This document shows positions 1 through 7,280 of a DNA stretch of 8,089 nt, one piece after another (within the stretch, counting starts at the first letter, position 1; each line of letters opens with the position of its first letter). The translations under genes and the position numbers were made by a program. Source of the DNA: Rhodospirillaceae bacterium UBA4479 (GTDB lineage Bacteria > Pseudomonadota > Alphaproteobacteria > Rhodospirillales > Casp-alpha2); contig DGNZ01000348.1 in assembly GCA_002389175.1 (NCBI GenBank), positions 1 to 8,089 of the forward strand. The letters are read 5' to 3'. The notes under the pieces are model-generated. The model was given only the letters and a program-made list of their open reading frames with translations. It searched no databases and was not told the origin of the DNA.

Positions 1-796
1 CGAAGTCGCCGAAGAAATGATCAAGTATTTCATTCGCAAGGTGCACAACCGGCGCACCTTTGCCAGCCCGCTGGTTGTGGTTTGTGTGCCGTCAGGCTCC
101 ACCGCTGTTGAGCGGCGCGCCATTCAAGAATCAGCCGAAAGCGCAGGCGCACGTAAAGTGTATCTGATCGAAGAGCCAATGGCCGCTGCGATCGGTGCAG
201 GCCTGCCCGTGACCGAACCGACCGGATCGATGGTTGTTGATATCGGTGGCGGCACGACCGAGGTTGCTGTGCTGTCATTGGGCGGCATTGTTTATTCCCG
301 TTCTGTGCGCGTTGGTGGCGACAAGATGGACGAAGCGATCATCGCTTACATCCGACGGAACCATAACCTGTTGGTCGGTGAAGGTTCTGCCGCACGGATC
401 AAAGAAGAAATCGGTTCTGCCTGTCCACCCGAAGATGGCGACGGCGAGACAATGGAAATTAAAGGCCGTAACTTGATGAACGGCGTGCCCAAGGAATTGG
501 TGATTTCAGAACGCCAAATCGCCGAAAGCTTATCGGAGCCTGTGGGCGCCATCATCGAAGCGGTGAAAGTCGCACTCGAACATACGGCACCAGAATTGGC
601 GGCCGACATTGTCGATAAGGGTATCGTGCTGACCGGTGGTGGTGCGTTGCTTGGGAATATCGATTTTGTATTGCGTCATTCGACCGGGCTACCGGTATCG
701 ATTGCTGATGATCCATTGAGCTGCGTTGTGCTGGGCACGGGACGCGCACTCGAAGAGATGAAACGGCTTAAGGATGTGCTGACGACCATGTATTGA
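1..796 (+). CDS. mreB: Rod-shape-determining protein MreB, C-terminal part (5' end outside the window)
   Basis: Bacterial actin homologue that forms membrane-associated filaments in the cytoplasm and directs lateral wall synthesis. The reading frame is open from the left edge (first full codon at base 2) and gives 264 residues ending in TGA at 794-796. MreB is usually about 345 residues, so roughly 80 N-terminal residues, including the first phosphate loop, lie outside. Visible actin-fold motifs are the VERRAI segment, EEPMAAAIGAG, the second phosphate loop DIGGGTTE (from base 239) and the adenosine motif GIVLTGGGALLGNID near bases 620-665. The match to known MreB proteins runs almost without a break to the C terminus. 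The ATG at base 17 is internal (a Met inside the conserved VAEEMIKYFIRKVHNR stretch) and is not the start. It is the first gene of the mreBCD-mrdA-rodA cluster. Identification is secure. Confidence 0.97.
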   Translation, partial: EVAEEMIKYFIRKVHNRRTFASPLVVVCVPSGSTAVERRAIQESAESAGARKVYLIEEPMAAAIGAGLPVTEPTGSMVVDIGGGTTEVAVLSLGGIVYSRSVRVGGDKMDEAIIAYIRRNHNLLVGEGSAARIKEEIGSACPPEDGDGETMEIKGRNLMNGVPKELVISERQIAESLSEPVGAIIEAVKVALEHTAPELAADIVDKGIVLTGGGALLGNIDFVLRHSTGLPVSIADDPLSCVVLGTGRALEEMKRLKDVLTTMY

Positions 797-907
797 TGTC
801 GCGCACAAGTTGCGTAGACTGGTATCTTGGTGTCAGTCGTTGGTGAAACAAACTTCGCGGTTTTACTGACAAGCCTGGGCAAAGTAGCGAAGACTGGGTG
901 ATTCGGA
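797..907 (+). other. mreB-mreC spacer with a possible stem-loop
   Basis: This 111-base gap is the only sizeable one in an otherwise tightly packed cluster. It holds a perfect 7-base inverted repeat, TGTCAGT at 831-837 and ACTGACA at 865-871, around a 27-base loop, and a small CGCA/TGCG hairpin at 802-814. Neither is followed by a T-run, so neither looks like a standard intrinsic terminator. I found no convincing -35/-10 pair. The gap may carry an internal promoter or a structure that sets mreC expression apart from mreB, but this is inference. Confidence 0.35.
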
Positions 908-1783
908 GTGAACGATCGGGAACGATCCATTGGCCGTCTCGCGGCGCCAGTTCGGACATTTGCGCAACGTTTTGCGCACATCGGTCTGATCGTGGCGGCG
1001 GCGGCGCTTATGCTGGTTGGTAAAATGGAACCGGCAGCCTTTGAACGTGCGCGCGCCCATGTCACCGACGCCGTTGCCCCCATCCTTGATGCCGTATCGC
1101 GGCCGCTTGATGTTCTTCAAGATACAATCGGCGAGGGCAAAACCCTTTTGGCCCTTCGCGAAGAAAATACCCGCCTCCGCGAAGAACGAGACAGATTACT
1201 GCAATGGCAGACCATTGCCCGTAAATTGGAAACCGAAAACATCGCGCTGCGTGAACTTTTGCAGTTTGTCCCAGCCTCGGACGCGTCGTCAATTTCGGCG
1301 CGGGTGATCGGGGATGCTGGCGGCGCATTTGCCCGGACAATGATTTTAAATGCAGGTTCGCGCGAAGGTGTGCGCAAAGGCCAGGCTGTCATCAATGGTT
1401 CTGGTCTGATTGGCAGAATCCAGGAAGTCGGTCGTCGGTCGTCGCGGTTGTTGTTGCTCGCTGATTTAAACTCTCGCATTCCTGTCGTGATCGAACTATC
1501 TCGTGCGCGGGGCGTGGTTGCCGGAACCAACGGCGATACCCTTAGCCTGGTGCATTTGCCGCCTGATGTGCTGACGGAACCCGGTGACCGGATCGTGACA
1601 TCTGGCCATGGGGGTGCGTTGCCCCCTGGTATTCCCGTGGGTGTGGTCGCGACGGTCAGTGATAACGTAATATCCGTTGTGCCGTTCGTAGACCCCTCGC
1701 GCCTGGAATTGGTCCGCGTTCTGGATTATGGCCTGGATGGGATCATTGATTTTAATGACATCCGATCTGGGAGTTTGAATTAA
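908..1783 (+). CDS. mreC: Cell shape-determining protein MreC
   Basis: Bitopic inner-membrane protein whose periplasmic part binds and activates PBP2 and links it to MreB. The product is 291 residues, within the usual range. A short basic cytoplasmic start is followed by one membrane segment (about residues 24-38, HIGLIVAAAALMLVG). A charged heptad-rich coiled coil follows at about 78-118, then the beta-rich MreC domain with the typical stretches DLNSRIPVVIE (186-196), ARGVVAG (200-206) and TSGHGGALPPGIPVG (231-245). The start is GTG at 908: an in-frame TGA lies at 899-901, and no ATG comes before the membrane segment. The GGAG at 905-908 overlaps the start codon and cannot serve it as a ribosome site, so initiation looks weak. 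The start is therefore less certain than the gene. Confidence 0.95.
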   Translation: MNDRERSIGRLAAPVRTFAQRFAHIGLIVAAAALMLVGKMEPAAFERARAHVTDAVAPILDAVSRPLDVLQDTIGEGKTLLALREENTRLREERDRLLQWQTIARKLETENIALRELLQFVPASDASSISARVIGDAGGAFARTMILNAGSREGVRKGQAVINGSGLIGRIQEVGRRSSRLLLLADLNSRIPVVIELSRARGVVAGTNGDTLSLVHLPPDVLTEPGDRIVTSGHGGALPPGIPVGVVATVSDNVISVVPFVDPSRLELVRVLDYGLDGIIDFNDIRSGSLN

Positions 1784-1792
1784 AGCAAACCG

Positions 1793-2308
1793 ATGAAACC
1801 GTCCCTTTGGCACAGACTTGATAAACTAGCGCGGGATTTAACCCCGTTCGCGCTGACATTTGCCTTGTTGATTTTTAATGCCATCCCGTTTCATCTGCCC
1901 GGGTTTGCGCAGGTCATCCCATTGCTGCCCATGATTGGCATTTATTTCTGGTGTGTATACCGTCCTGATTTGATGCCTTCGGTCGCTGTGTTTGCGATTG
2001 GTCTGCTCCATGATTTCTTGTCCGGTTTACCGTTGGGTGTCAGTACGCTTGTGTTCTTGTTGGTGCAGGGCGCTGCACTGGCGCAGCGTAATTTCTTTTC
2101 AGGCAAATCTTTTGTCATTGTCTGGATTGGCTTCATGATCGTTGCGGGCGGCGCGTTAGGCCTGGAATGGTTGCTGTTATCATTGGTTTCGGGTCAACTG
2201 ATCGAAGCACGCTCAGCATTTTATCAATACGGTCTGACGGCGGCGCTGTTCCCCATTTTGGCATGGCTGTTCCTGCGCTGGCGCGCGATGTTCTTGCAGG
2301 TGGATTGA
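1793..2308 (+). CDS. mreD: Rod-shape-determining protein MreD
   Basis: Small integral inner-membrane protein of the elongasome, acting with MreC. The 171-residue product is almost wholly hydrophobic, with about five membrane segments (roughly residues 17-34, 40-56, 62-78, 82-98 and 107-133, plus a last one at 145-162). The most conserved part of the family is visible: RPDLMPSVAVFAIGLLHD followed by LSGLPLGVST (57-85). It starts 9 bases after the mreC stop. No good Shine-Dalgarno sequence sits close to the ATG; the nearest purine block, GGGAG, is about 19 bases upstream, so translation may depend on coupling to mreC. The family diverges quickly in sequence, so the position between mreC and mrdA adds strong support. 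Confidence 0.92.
   Translation: MKPSLWHRLDKLARDLTPFALTFALLIFNAIPFHLPGFAQVIPLLPMIGIYFWCVYRPDLMPSVAVFAIGLLHDFLSGLPLGVSTLVFLLVQGAALAQRNFFSGKSFVIVWIGFMIVAGGALGLEWLLLSLVSGQLIEARSAFYQYGLTAALFPILAWLFLRWRAMFLQVD
2298..2303 (+). promoter_or_regulatory. Ribosome binding site of mrdA, inside the mreD end
   Basis: AGGTGG lies six bases before ATG 2310 and overlaps the last codons of mreD. It fixes the mrdA start and suggests coupled translation of the two genes. Confidence 0.6.
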
Positions 2309-2309
2309 T

Positions 2310-4259
2310 ATGAACAGGGATCCAGATCGCCACAAGATGTTTGCTCGCCGCGCTGCGATCTTAGCGGGCGGCAAGGCGTTGCTGATATCGGCACTGGCTG
2401 GACGGTTGTATTATTTGCAGGTGGTCGAGGCAGATCGCTATGCAACGCTCGCCGATGAAAACCGCATCAACTTGCGGCTACTGGCACCACCAAGGGGGCG
2501 CATCGTTGATCGGTTTGGGCGCCCCATTGCTGAAAACCAACAGAACTATCGATTGCAACTTGTGCCCGAAGACGTGAAGCGCAGTGATATCGATGACGTG
2601 ATTGCATCGGTCCGCCAGATCATAGAATTGTCTGAAAAAGACAAGCGCCGCATTATCCGAGAAGTCCGCCGAAATCGTGCTTTTGTGCCGATTACGTTGC
2701 GCGAGAATTTGGACTGGTCCGAGGTGGCGCGCCTTGAAATTAACGCTCCTGACTTACCTGGCGTGATGATTGATGTGGGCAGAAGTCGGAATTATTTATA
2801 CGGCCCTGAAATCTCGCACGTCTTGGGTTACGTTGCGCCCGTTGCAGAAGACGATGAAGACAAGGATCCGCTGTTAAAGCTACCTGGATTTCGGATTGGC
2901 CGCGCCGGGGTTGAGAAAGTTCATGATCTCAGCCTACGTGGCACGGGCGGAAGTTCTCAGGTTGAGGTCAATGCTTATGGCCGCATGATCCGTGAGCTCT
3001 CGCGACGTGAGGGCCAGCCCGGGGCCGAGGTGATGCTGACGATTGATGTCGGCTTGCAGGAATATATCGCCAAACGATTGGGCGAAGAGAGCGCATCAGT
3101 CGTCGTGATGGATGTCCGAAATGGCGATATCTTATCGATGGTATCGAATCCAAGTTTTGATTCTAATGATTTTAACCGTGGTCTCAGCAACGATTTATGG
3201 AAATCCCTGGTTAATGATGAACGCGCACCGCTGATCAACAAAAGCATCGCCGGGATGTATTCTCCGGGATCAACGTTCAAAATGGTCGTGCTGTTGGCGG
3301 CTTTGGAAAAGGGCGTCATCAACGCGGATCACAAAATTCATTGTAATGGCGAGTATAAACTTGGGAACGCCACGTTCCACTGTTGGAAACGGCATGGTCA
3401 TGGCTCTGTCGATGCCAAGGAAGCCATTGCACAAAGCTGCGACGTTTATTTCTACGAGATCGCCAAACGCACCGGGATTGATCGGATTGCGGCCATGGCC
3501 AAAAAATTCGGATTTGATGCACCAACGGGTGTCGATTTGCCAGGCGAGCGCGGTGGTTTAATGCCGACCCGTGATTGGAAGCGGATGAAGCACGATGAAC
3601 CATGGCATCAAGGCGAAACCGTCATTTCTGGGATTGGTCAGGGGTTTATCCTGACCACCCCATTGCAGTTGGCCTTGATGACATCACGGATCGCAAATGG
3701 TGGATTGGCGGTTGTGCCGCACCTGACGCGTGCGGTCGGTGGTAACTCGACCCCGACGGTCATCCCTGGCACGCAAAATTCTTTAAACATCCCACCACGA
3801 CATATGGATCTGGTGCAGCAAGGAATGGATGCCGTTATGAATGGTCCACGAGGCACTGCCCGCAGGTCTGCGACCAAGATAGACGGCTTTGATATGGCGG
3901 GTAAGACGGGAACGGTTCAAGTGCGCCGCATTACCAAGGCAGAACGCGAAGCAGGCGTTCGAAAAAACAAAGACCTGCCGTGGAAATTCCGTGATCACGC
4001 CTTATTCGTTGGGTATGCGCCCGTAGAAAATCCGCGCTATGCCGTTTCCGTTGTTGTTGAACACGGTGGCGGTGGGTCGTCCGTCGCGGCACCGATTGCA
4101 CGAGATGTGCTTATCGAAGCACATCGTCGGGGATCTGCTGGCCCTGGCGCACTGGTCGCAAGCCCGAGCGCAAACGAAAAGCGTCAAGAAACAAAGGAAG
4201 TCGATCCAAATGCCGAACCACCACAAACGGTGACAGCCGACGGGGGGCAGGGCACATGA
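2310..4259 (+). CDS. mrdA: Penicillin-binding protein 2 (elongasome D,D-transpeptidase)
   Basis: Class B penicillin-binding protein that cross-links peptidoglycan during lateral growth, working in the periplasm with RodA. The product is 649 residues. It has a short cytoplasmic tail, one membrane segment (about 14-33), and a dimerisation/pedestal domain that begins with the typical APPRGRIVDRFGRPIAEN stretch (59-76). The transpeptidase domain carries the active-site motifs S321-T-F-K324, S376-C-D378 and K532-T-G534. The S-x-D form of the second motif is normal for PBP2. C345 and C358, with histidines at 357, 362 and 364, lie in the segment corresponding to the reported metal site of E. coli PBP2. 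After about residue 605 comes a 45-residue tail rich in Ala, Pro, Gly and Glu. ATG 2310 has AGGTGG six bases upstream and follows the mreD stop by one base. Also called pbpA or pbp2. Confidence 0.96.
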   Translation: MNRDPDRHKMFARRAAILAGGKALLISALAGRLYYLQVVEADRYATLADENRINLRLLAPPRGRIVDRFGRPIAENQQNYRLQLVPEDVKRSDIDDVIASVRQIIELSEKDKRRIIREVRRNRAFVPITLRENLDWSEVARLEINAPDLPGVMIDVGRSRNYLYGPEISHVLGYVAPVAEDDEDKDPLLKLPGFRIGRAGVEKVHDLSLRGTGGSSQVEVNAYGRMIRELSRREGQPGAEVMLTIDVGLQEYIAKRLGEESASVVVMDVRNGDILSMVSNPSFDSNDFNRGLSNDLWKSLVNDERAPLINKSIAGMYSPGSTFKMVVLLAALEKGVINADHKIHCNGEYKLGNATFHCWKRHGHGSVDAKEAIAQSCDVYFYEIAKRTGIDRIAAMAKKFGFDAPTGVDLPGERGGLMPTRDWKRMKHDEPWHQGETVISGIGQGFILTTPLQLALMTSRIANGGLAVVPHLTRAVGGNSTPTVIPGTQNSLNIPPRHMDLVQQGMDAVMNGPRGTARRSATKIDGFDMAGKTGTVQVRRITKAEREAGVRKNKDLPWKFRDHALFVGYAPVENPRYAVSVVVEHGGGGSSVAAPIARDVLIEAHRRGSAGPGALVASPSANEKRQETKEVDPNAEPPQTVTADGGQGT

Positions 4260-5404
4260 TGCGGACGAATTTATCAGCGCCCGATTTGACCCTGGGTCGC
4301 AAATTATTATCCGTGCATTGGTTGTTGGTGCTTTTGATTGCGAGCGTCGCAGGCGTTGGCTTTGCGATGTTGTATTCCGCAGCGGGCGGCAATATGGACC
4401 CGTGGGCAGAACGGCAAATGATGCGATTTGGCGCCGGTGTACTGATCATGATCGTGGTCGCGACCATCGATGTGAGAATATGGCTTCGGTATGCGTACGT
4501 CCTTTATTTCGTTGCTCTTGTCTTGCTTGTGGGCGTCGAGGTCGGTGGCTACGTGGGGATGGGCGCGCAGCGTTGGATATCGCTGGGGGTCATTAATATT
4601 CAACCATCAGAACTCATGAAAATCTTTATGGTTTTGGCGCTCGCCCGTTATTTCCACGGCATCTCTGTTGATGACATTGGTCGTATTTCTCGACTGATAA
4701 TTCCGATTATTATGGTTGCAGTGCCGACGGCTTTGATCTTGCGGCAGCCGGATTTGGGCACAGCCATTATGTTGGCAATGACGGCGGGTGCCGTGATGTT
4801 CCTAGCGGGCGTTCGGTTATGGAAATTCGCTGTTATCGGTGTCGCCGCGATGGGGGCTGCGCCCATCGCATGGCAATTTTTACACACCTATCAAAAGAAG
4901 CGTGTACTGACTTTTTTAAACCCGGAAACCGATCCCTTGGGGGCTGGCTATCATATTATTCAGTCCAAGATCGCCCTGGGATCAGGCGGGCTTGCGGGTA
5001 AGGGCTTCATGCAAGGGCCGCAAAGCCATCTACATTTCTTGCCTGAAATGCAGACGGATTTCATCTTTACGATGCTGGCGGAAGAGTTCGGATTGATTGG
5101 CGCGCTGGGGCTGGTCACGTTGTATGTGCTGATCGTCACCTATGGCATTGTGATTGCCGTGCGGGCACGAAACCAGTTTGGCCGTTTGGTCGCGGGGGGC
5201 ATCACGACCACGTTTTTCCTTTATGTGTTTATCAACATCGCGATGGTCACCGGGCTGATCCCGGTTGTCGGTGTGCCGCTACCCTTGGTCAGTTACGGCG
5301 GGACCGTGATGATGACCCTGCTGATTGGTTTCGGCCTCGTCATCGGGGTTGGTGTGCACAAAGACGTGCCCGTTGGGCGCCGCGGGGAAATGGAGGGCTT
5401 TTAG
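4256..5404 (+). CDS. rodA: Peptidoglycan glycosyltransferase RodA (SEDS family)
   Basis: Polytopic inner-membrane SEDS protein that polymerises lipid II into glycan strands and is the partner of PBP2. The product is 382 residues with about ten membrane segments. Family signatures seen are WISLGVINIQPSELMKI (107-123), RQPDLGTA (163-170), the long loop with NPETDPLGAGYHIIQSKIALGSGG split across 222-245, LPEMQTDFIFTMLAEEFG (262-279) and PLVSYGGT (343-350). D268 in the TDFIF motif corresponds to the catalytic aspartate of SEDS enzymes (D262 in E. coli RodA). The position beside mrdA and the sequence favour RodA over FtsW. The first ATG (4256) overlaps the mrdA stop as ATGA, and a second ATG follows at once at 4259; G-rich sequence at 4242-4252 could serve either. 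The gene ends the cluster. Also called mrdB. Confidence 0.96.
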   Translation: MMRTNLSAPDLTLGRKLLSVHWLLVLLIASVAGVGFAMLYSAAGGNMDPWAERQMMRFGAGVLIMIVVATIDVRIWLRYAYVLYFVALVLLVGVEVGGYVGMGAQRWISLGVINIQPSELMKIFMVLALARYFHGISVDDIGRISRLIIPIIMVAVPTALILRQPDLGTAIMLAMTAGAVMFLAGVRLWKFAVIGVAAMGAAPIAWQFLHTYQKKRVLTFLNPETDPLGAGYHIIQSKIALGSGGLAGKGFMQGPQSHLHFLPEMQTDFIFTMLAEEFGLIGALGLVTLYVLIVTYGIVIAVRARNQFGRLVAGGITTTFFLYVFINIAMVTGLIPVVGVPLPLVSYGGTVMMTLLIGFGLVIGVGVHKDVPVGRRGEMEGF

Positions 5405-5407
5405 CCG

Positions 5408-6925
5408 TTAATCTGCGGCTTCGGCCCGGCCGTCCCGCTGATCTGGATAGACTTCATCAAGACGAACGGACGTTCCATCTGCTTGCACGACACGACAGTG
5501 CGACCGCCTGAGGCCACGGGGTTCTGGCACACCGCATGAATGCGCGATGACGCCCACACTGTATTCAAGGTTATGCTTATAATGTGCGACACGCTCGGCC
5601 TTGTCCGTTGGGTCCAGGCCTCGTTGTAGTTTAAGGTCGTGCGTTGTGATCCCTGTGGGGCAGGTGTTCTTGTTGCATTGAAGGGCCTGAATGCAGCCCA
5701 GTGCGAACATGAACCCACGCGCAGAAGTGCAAAAATCTGCCCCGATGCATAATGCCCAGGCAACATCGGCCGCCGTGATCATCTTGCCACTGGCGATGAC
5801 TTTAACGCGATTTTTCAGGCCGTGCTTATGAAGGATATCGACAACTTTCGGCAGGCTTTCACGAAGCGGTAGACCCATGTAATCCATCAGCGCAACGGGG
5901 GCTGCCCCGGTGCCGCCATCGGCAGAATCAATAGTGATGAAATCAGGCGCTGATTCAATGCCGCGACGATTGACCTCGGTCAGCATATCGTCCAACCAGT
6001 GATAGTCACCAATCACCGTTTTGAAACCGGTTGGCTTGCCGGTGACACGACGGATATGTTCGACAGCATCTAAGATGTCGCTCACCGAGTTCATTTCCGG
6101 GTGGCGATTTGGGCTGATCGAATCTTGGCCGATGGGGATGCCGCGTATTGCAGCAATTTCTGCGGAGACTTTGCCGCCAGGTAAAATGCCCCCCTTGCCC
6201 GGCTTTGCACCCTGGCTGAGTTTAATTTCAAACATGCGAACTTGTTCGTGGGCAGCGATTTCCTTGAGTTTTTCATCCGACAGATTGCCGTCGTGATCAC
6301 GAACCCCATATTTCGCGGTGCCAATCTGAAATACGATATCGGCCCCGCCAGCCAAATGGGCTGGTGATAGCCCACCTTCTCCGGTGTTCATCCATGCCCC
6401 TGACATCCGCGCACCATTAGATAATGCGGTGATCGCGGGTTTTGAAATCGCGCCATAGCTCATGCCTGAAATGTTAAAAAATGATGCGGTTTCATAGGGC
6501 TTGTCGCAATACGGGCCAATCTGCATGGATTCTGGCTTGGCCGCATTTTCATCCAGGGTTGGAAAGGCTGTGTTTACAAAATACGTCGTGCCTATTGGTG
6601 TAAGATCCCGGGTCGAGCCAAATGCGATGGTGTTATCGATGTCCTTGGCTGCGCGATAAACCCAGCTTCTTTGGGCGCGATTGAATGGCATTTCCTCGCG
6701 ATCCTGAGCGAAAAAATACTGGCGGAAAAATTCACCCAAATGTTCAAAGAAATATCTAAAACGCCCCACGACAGGAAAGTTCCGTCGAATGGCGTGCTGT
6801 GTTTGCGTGATGTCTATGACATACAGCACGCCGACCATGACGATCGCGACACCAATCCCTAAAATAAGCAAAGAAACCAGAATATCATTGGCGATATCTA
6901 TGTATGACATGGCATTGCTGAACAT
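5408..6925 (-). CDS. Membrane-anchored FMN-binding glutamate synthase-like protein (YerD type)
   Basis: Contains the FMN-binding synthase domain of the glutamate synthase large subunit, but lacks the N-terminal glutaminase and the C-terminal GXGXG domain, so it cannot use glutamine as a full GltB does. Numbered from the chosen start (505 residues), there is one membrane segment at about 15-38. A conserved HLGEFFRQYFFAQDREEMPFN block follows in two parts at 62-82. The synthase domain follows with SGMSYGA (153-159), NTGEGG (180-185), KLSQGAKPGKGG (235-246), ADGGTGAAP (335-343) and SGKMIT (379-384). C411, C417 and C422 form the C-x5-C-x4-C pattern that holds the 3Fe-4S cluster in glutamate synthases. 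The length fits the B. subtilis YerD group (about 525 residues). Its substrate and electron donor are unclear to me. It faces rodA with 3 bases between the stops. An upstream ATG at 6949 would add 8 residues, but the ATG at 6925 has a much better ribosome site. Confidence 0.9.
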   Translation of the reverse strand: MFSNAMSYIDIANDILVSLLILGIGVAIVMVGVLYVIDITQTQHAIRRNFPVVGRFRYFFEHLGEFFRQYFFAQDREEMPFNRAQRSWVYRAAKDIDNTIAFGSTRDLTPIGTTYFVNTAFPTLDENAAKPESMQIGPYCDKPYETASFFNISGMSYGAISKPAITALSNGARMSGAWMNTGEGGLSPAHLAGGADIVFQIGTAKYGVRDHDGNLSDEKLKEIAAHEQVRMFEIKLSQGAKPGKGGILPGGKVSAEIAAIRGIPIGQDSISPNRHPEMNSVSDILDAVEHIRRVTGKPTGFKTVIGDYHWLDDMLTEVNRRGIESAPDFITIDSADGGTGAAPVALMDYMGLPLRESLPKVVDILHKHGLKNRVKVIASGKMITAADVAWALCIGADFCTSARGFMFALGCIQALQCNKNTCPTGITTHDLKLQRGLDPTDKAERVAHYKHNLEYSVGVIAHSCGVPEPRGLRRSHCRVVQADGTSVRLDEVYPDQRDGRAEAAD

Positions 6926-6933
6926 GTGGTCTT

Positions 6934-6939
6934 CTCCCC
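6934..6939 (-). promoter_or_regulatory. Ribosome binding site deciding the start of the glutamate synthase-like gene
   Basis: On the - strand GGGGAG lies 8 bases before the ATG at 6925-6923, an ideal spacing. The alternative ATG at 6949-6947 has only AAGAG almost touching it, which is too close. The shorter protein also begins just before its membrane segment. Confidence 0.65.
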
Positions 6940-6967
6940 GTGATGACATACTCTTGGTATATCCATT

Positions 6968-6999
6968 CCGAATGATCAGCCCCCGTGCGGATCATTCGG
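6968..6999. promoter_or_regulatory. Perfect 10-base inverted repeat, candidate operator
   Basis: CCGAATGATC at 6968-6977 is exactly repeated in inverse as GATCATTCGG at 6990-6999, with a 12-base spacer. Its near edge lies 42 bases before the start codon of the - strand glutamate synthase-like gene. There is no T-run on either side, so it does not look like a terminator. The right arm overlaps a TTGACC that could be a -35 box for that gene, a place where a dimeric repressor could act. It could instead be a hairpin in the mRNA leader. No second copy was noticed in the window. The regulator is unknown. Confidence 0.5.
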
Positions 7000-7280
7000 T
7001 CAATTGTGCGACGTGTTTTACTTTAATCCAAACGTTCTCTGTCGTCTTTTTGGCTGAATAGCGAAAATGTGATCGCGTGAACTTGCGACAAAATAAAAAA
7101 ATCATAGTTCGGTAAAATCGTTGAGGATGCTGGCAGTTTGAGGCCTTTTTTTCGATTCAGTTGGTCAGCGCGCGCATAAATGAAAAATACCATCAAAAAA
7201 ATGCCTTGATTGCGGTTTGCTAACGTCCAAAATCCGGCCAAAGTCTGAATAATAATCAGATGTAAATCGTTGGGGGTTGA

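Larger units (their letters stand above)
6926..7280. other. Divergent intergenic region
   Basis: A 355-base region lies between two genes transcribed away from each other, so both promoters should be here. It contains the perfect inverted repeat at 6968-6999 and is visibly AT-rich from about 7080 to 7260, with several A and T runs. Candidate promoter pieces are weak. On the - strand, TTGACC (7003-6998) overlaps the inverted repeat but lacks a good -10. On the + strand, AATAAT boxes at 7248-7256 resemble a -10 but lack a matching -35. No convincing gene is seen; the 72-codon frame on the - strand at 7023-7241 begins with TTG and resembles nothing I know. Confidence 0.6.

Noticed and set aside
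676..1083. 135-codon antisense frame across the mreB end and mreC start
   Set aside because: It overlaps two well-identified genes and a gap on the opposite strand and has low-complexity, unfamiliar sequence; it is a shadow frame.
1117..1530. 137-codon antisense frame within mreC
   Set aside because: Fully inside mreC, with Arg/Ser-rich composition typical of antisense shadow frames.
5401..5766. 121-codon alternative - strand frame over the end of the glutamate synthase-like gene
   Set aside because: The conserved cluster-cysteine region and C terminus read well in the other frame, so there is no sign of a frameshift.
7132..7152. GGC...GCC followed by seven T's, possible terminator on the + strand
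   Set aside because: The stem is only three base pairs with an eight-base loop, and no + strand gene lies upstream that would need it.
7023..7241. 72-codon open frame on the - strand in the divergent intergenic region
   Set aside because: It starts with TTG, has no clear ribosome site, resembles no family I know, and lies in AT-rich non-coding-looking sequence that should hold promoters.
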